Below, piece by piece: positions 60,165-64,000 of a stretch of DNA of 64,000 nt. Every line of letters starts with the position of its first letter. The first letter of the stretch is position 1. A program made the translations under genes and the position numbers. The stretch spans positions 302,811-366,810 of the forward strand of contig VXAA01006435.1 of NCBI GenBank assembly GCA_013399115.1, in the 5' to 3' direction. This DNA comes from Anseranas semipalmata. Taxonomy: Eukaryota > Chordata > Aves > Anseriformes > Anseranatidae. The notes beneath the pieces are model-generated. The model had not been told where the DNA came from. It was given only the letters and a program-made list of their open reading frames with translations, and made no database searches.

Positions 60165-63100
60165 ATGACCCAAGAACGACTGTGGCAGGTCCTAGATCCA
60201 TCATGGGCAGACCCTCGCATCCTCTCAGCCTTGCTCTGCGGTTCAGCTGTAGCCATTGTGCTGCTGAAACGGCTGGGGCATAGGCGGATCCAGCAGAAGA
60301 TGGAAGAGGCAAGGAGAACACGGGATCTGGCCCTGGAGCGAATGGAGAAAGCAGCTCACAGGTTTAAACAAGAGGTAATAATGGGGGAAAGTGTGTGTGG
60401 AAGAAAGGGATTGTATTTTGGGTAACTGAAGAAAAGGACGAGTCCTGATCAATCCCTCTTTGAATGATGGTTAGGGCAAGAGTGGGGTTGTGCATGTTTT
60501 GGATCATCACCAAACTTTTTTGATGGTCTCCACCCTATACTGTCACCAAAAAAAAACAACCTGTAAAGGCAGCATAAAGGAGGTATTTCTTAATACTGAC
60601 CTGTTGTGGGAATCCTGAGGGTGAACGATGGATTGAAGTTTGGGACCCTCTGAATCATGTCACCACTCAATAAAGTATTCCCAGACCTCCCTGTGCCCTT
60701 TTTTCCTCACCTGTTCCTCCTGCCAAGCCTTTTGCTCCTATCCTCACCTCTGCCACTCCATAGGAACCTGTCTGCCCCATCGTCCTCAAAAAGTACGGGT
60801 CCCTCCAGTGTCAGTGACTAAAAGCCTTTTCCTTCTGCACCCCCATCCCCTGGTAAAGAAGCACCTAGATTTTAGGAGGCTCGGTCCTTGGATTCAGAAT
60901 TTGTCTTAAACCCAAAATAAACACTGGTTGCTATTCTTTTCTTGGGAAGGGGCAGGAGGAGGTTGCAAAGAGGCCACATGCTGTTTTTCCCCAAGTTAAT
61001 GATAAAGTCTGTAAAACTTTAGCTGGTTTAACTGCCACTCAACACATCGTCTGTTAGTTAGAAGGGGGCTGAGGACCTGCAGGAGAGTAAACAGAGACAG
61101 GTCAGGCCTCTCAAACCTCTTACAGATTCATGTAACTCTCCAGTCCAGAGGCAGTTTTCTGCCTGTTTTAGGTCTGATTTTATGAACCAAGACTCAGCAA
61201 ATTCCCCATCAGCAAATTCCCCGCTCTAGCAGGTCTGCATTTCTACAGGGAGTGTCTTTTAAAAAAAATCTCTATTCAAGGTCATTGCTGGGCAGATGTT
61301 AGAACTGGGGATTCACAACCTCAACACCAGCCTTTTCTGTCATTTTCTTCCCTTTATATCAAATTTCTTGCCCTTTGCAGAACCCAGGCACCCAGACTGT
61401 GCACATCCTCTCGCTGACGATGGTGGAGCTGGTGGAGAAGCTGAAGGAGGGGTCCCTGTCCCCAGAGAGCGTCCTCTACTCCTACATGGGCAAAGTGAGT
61501 GATGCCTACAGCGTGGGAGGGATGTTGCAGAGCTCTTCAGAGGCAGCAGCAGGGGCTTTCAAACGGAAAAACAGCCCTTTTTCTGGGAGAACCAGCAGTG
61601 CTGGAGATCACAATTTGTCAATACTGAGATGGATGAAGGGTGGCTTATGGCCAAATGAGGAGGACAGAGATCCAGGGCAGAAAATGATCCCAGAAAGAAA
61701 TATCTAAAGTTTATCGGTAAGGTCAGAATAATGAATGATGGAGGTTTGAGGGGATTGAATTTTCATTTTGAAAACTCAATTTAAATACTGTTTCCTTCCT
61801 TCCTTCCTTCTAATTCATGTCTTGCTGCTCTGGAGAGGCTTTGGAGGTGACTCGGGAGGTGAACTGTGTGATAGACTTCATTCATGGCTGTGAGGATCAG
61901 CTCCAGAAACTGAAGAAGCAGAAGGAGAAGGGGCTGCTCTATGGCATTCCCGTCAGCATCAAGGACCACATTAACTGCAAGGTACATCCCTAACACCCTT
62001 GCCCCTTGGCCTGGGGCTGGGAACAGACCAGGATGTCCAGTCCTCTAGCCTCGTACAAGGGATCTAGCTTGATCCTTTTTATCTCATCACAACTGTCCAA
62101 GAGTTCCCTCAGGCAAGGATGTTCTGGACCATATATTTGTGGGATCAGCAAACCTGTCTTTCTTCTGATGAAAATTTTGTTTTCTTGTAAAACTTCTAAC
62201 TTGCTGTGATCTGGTTTCCCTCAGGTAGTCAGGTCCTGTTCTGGCTCTGAGAAAAGTTGGGTGGGAATGTTGTCACAGAAGGTGTCAGGGCTTATGTCTG
62301 TAATTGTTACAGCTCTGAACAGCATCTTTACTGGTACCTAAAGAGCTGTGCTTCCCATCCCCAAGGGCCATATCTCCTCTGCTGGGATGGTGAAGTTTCT
62401 GGGCCAAGTGAAGGAAGAAGACAGCGTCATCGTCCAGGTTCTAAAGAGCCAGGGGGCAATCCCCTTCGTGAAAACCAACATCCCACAGACAATGATAAAG
62501 TAATTTCATGTTCGCCTTCCTGAAAACACTATGTCATGCAAATCTTGTGATCTGAAAGAGAGTGGGCCCGCATGCACAAGCTCCCACTCTTGTCCAAACT
62601 AATCATGCACAGTGAGTTAATTGCCTCCTCATTTCAGAGTCATTCTATCCTCAGTCTTTCTGCAGAATGCTACAGAGAAATTATTTCTCTTATATTTGAT
62701 GCCTCTATATTCATAAGCTAACTGTCCCAACAAATCTACTTCACACTGATCCTACCCTCCAGGATTAATTCCACACTCATCCCTGCACAGATGCTCTGTG
62801 CCTTGTATTTATGGTTTGCAGAGACAAAAGTACCTCACTCACCTGCTGTTCTTCCTCTCCCCAGCTATGACTGCAGCAATCTCATTTTTGGCCAGACGCT
62901 GAACCCCCTCAACCACCAGAAAACCCCTGGGGGCTCCTCAGGAGGGGAGGGAGCTCTGATCGCAGGGGGAGGCTCCATCCTGGGCATCGGCTCAGATGTT
63001 GGTGGCAGCATCCGCCTGCCGTCCAGCTTCTGCGGGCTGTGCGGGCTCAAACCCACAGGCAACAGGATCAGGTACATCCCGTCTGTCCCCTTCTCCACCT

Positions 63101-63672
63101 ACTGTGGAGGCTGAAGTGTCCCCCACAGTGCATCAAACTACACAATAGATGTCCGTGTTTTCCTCCAGGTTTAGGTTACCACACTAATCTGCCTGTTTCA
63201 TTTCATCAGGTAGGGCTAAGGACTCTATTGATGACCTCCATGACACATGATGACCTCCAACTGTTAACGCGATAAAGACTTAATTTATGAGCCCTACTCA
63301 GGAAGCTGAAAGCAAATGCTGCAGGAATATTTCCTTTTATATGTCTTCCAGCCCTTGCATTGCTTGTAAGAGTTTTCTGTTTATCAGAGCTGGTTTATTC
63401 CCAGATGAGGAATTACATGCAACAAGGAAAGGAAATGATAAAAACCATCTCTAGCCCCTAGCAGCTTACAGCCCCTGGAAGTCTTCCTAGTCTAGAAAGT
63501 GTCAAGTCTTTGCAGGACCTTTTGCCCTCCTAGATGTTGACTGAGGGCAAATAGGAAGCCTGCTACACAGCATGGTGACTTGCCTTATAGTGAGAGCTGC
63601 TCCTAATCTGCTTCTCCCATTATGTTCCTAGCAAACTGGGTGTGGTTTCTCCTCTCACAGGAATGTACTCAG
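60165..63672 (+). CDS. Second FAAH-type amidase (tandem paralog), first six coding exons; continues past the window
   Basis: A membrane-anchored amidase-signature hydrolase of the FAAH family, truncated only by the window end. Exons visible: 60165-60374, 61381-61494, 61838-61981, 62366-62499, 62865-63071 and 63632-63672, ending in phase 1. The start ATG has an in-frame TGA 11 codons upstream. A membrane helix lies at about residues 19-37 (ILSALLCGSAVAIVLL), then a charged helix ending HRFKQE. Exons 2 to 6 equal the upstream gene in length and phase; only exon 1 differs (210 against 177 nt). The triad is intact: K150 (SIKD), S225 (GGSSGGEG) and S249 (SDVGGS). By hand count, exon 5 is about 75% identical in protein (52 of 69) to that of the first copy. 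So it is not a pseudogene as far as seen. It may be the gene called vitamin D3 hydroxylase-associated protein in birds, or a FAAH-like gene; I cannot decide. Confidence 0.9.
61195..61222. repeat. Short tandem duplication in intron 1 of the second gene
   Basis: CAGCAAATTCCCC occurs at 61195-61207 and 61210-61222, separated by AT, a 15-bp-period duplication. Confidence 0.85.
61838..61981 (+). CDS. Second FAAH-type gene, exon 3 (catalytic lysine)
   Basis: Encodes residues 109-156, ending GLLYGIPVSIKDHINCK with the catalytic Lys150. The acceptor is preceded by a TTCC repeat (about 61794-61810) and contains two nearby AGs; only the one at 61836-61837 keeps the frame. Confidence 0.92.
62865..63071 (+). 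CDS. Second FAAH-type gene, exon 5 (amidase signature)
   Basis: Encodes YDCSNLIFGQTLNP, TPGGSSGGEGALI with Ser225 and GSDVGGSIRLP with Ser249. It has the same length and phase as exon 5 of the upstream copy. Confidence 0.94.
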
Positions 63673-64000
63673 GTAAGTCCATCCAGATGATATACTACTA
63701 CTGTAAACCTACACTTCGTGCATCTCCTTCTATTGCTGAAATGGCAGCAAAAGTGCTTGTTCATTTATGTGTTTCACAACCAATTAAGACAGGTAATCTA
63801 TTAGACCAGAGCCTGCCCTGTGCTATTACCTTTTTGTGCCATTTTTTCTGTTCTGGATTGAGATAGGTGTTAACTGCATCAGAGCAGAATTGAAGCAACA
63901 GCCGTTCAGGCAGTGCAATGCACAGCGGTGAGAAATGTGAGATGTGTATCCCAAAGGCCTGGGATATTTCACTGGATGGTTTGAAGAAACTCTGCTGGCC
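63673..64000 (+). other. Intron 6 of the second FAAH-type gene (partial)
   Basis: Starts at the donor CAG|GTAAGT and contains no exon matching the expected next segment (GPMAKDVES-like). The remaining exons must lie past the window end. Confidence 0.85.

Overview
This window looks like nuclear DNA from a bird or a close reptile. Evidence for this is the intron-split genes, GT-AG splice sites, several CR1 LINE 3' ends carrying the ATTCTRTG-type tail typical of birds, AATAAA poly(A) signals, a CpG-island promoter, and protein sequences closest, by my reading, to vertebrate DMBX1 and FAAH. Only a few kilobases are coding. All three genes lie on the + strand.

Layout. 1-7270: non-coding flank or 5' leader region of DMBX1. 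7271-15480: DMBX1, a K50 paired-type homeobox gene, with four coding exons encoding 362 aa and a 3' UTR. 15480-47690: a roughly 32 kb interval with no recognisable gene. It holds simple repeats, CR1 fragments, two runs of N and several AT-rich blocks with clustered homeodomain, POU, SOX or TCF-like motifs; these are candidate conserved enhancers, unproven without alignment. 47690-57380: a complete fatty-acid amide hydrolase gene, 15 coding exons, 576 aa, starting in a CpG island. 57380-60164: spacer. 60165 to the window end: the first six coding exons of a second, tandem FAAH-type gene, which runs off the window.

How the genes relate. DMBX1 is a developmental transcription factor; the long non-coding interval beside it could carry its regulatory elements. 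The two hydrolase genes are tandem paralogs: coding exons 2 to 6 have identical lengths (114, 144, 134, 207 and 41 nt) and phases. Both keep the Lys-Ser-Ser amidase-signature triad, so both could be active membrane-bound fatty-acid amide hydrolases; the second is only partly visible.

Most interesting points: (1) the intact tandem FAAH copy, sitting where human carries the FAAH pseudogene/lncRNA FAAH-OUT; (2) a DMBX1 exon 2 in which the 15 nt encoding the alternative GCTFQ insert is kept but its upstream acceptor reads CG instead of AG; (3) gene order DMBX1 then FAAH, the reverse of the human order as I recall it; (4) two FAAH introns, 435 nt and 93 nt, that are open and in frame; and (5) several candidate regulatory blocks in the gene-poor interval. 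No computation or database search was run. All exon boundaries were read by eye from splice consensus, phase continuity and remembered family sequences.
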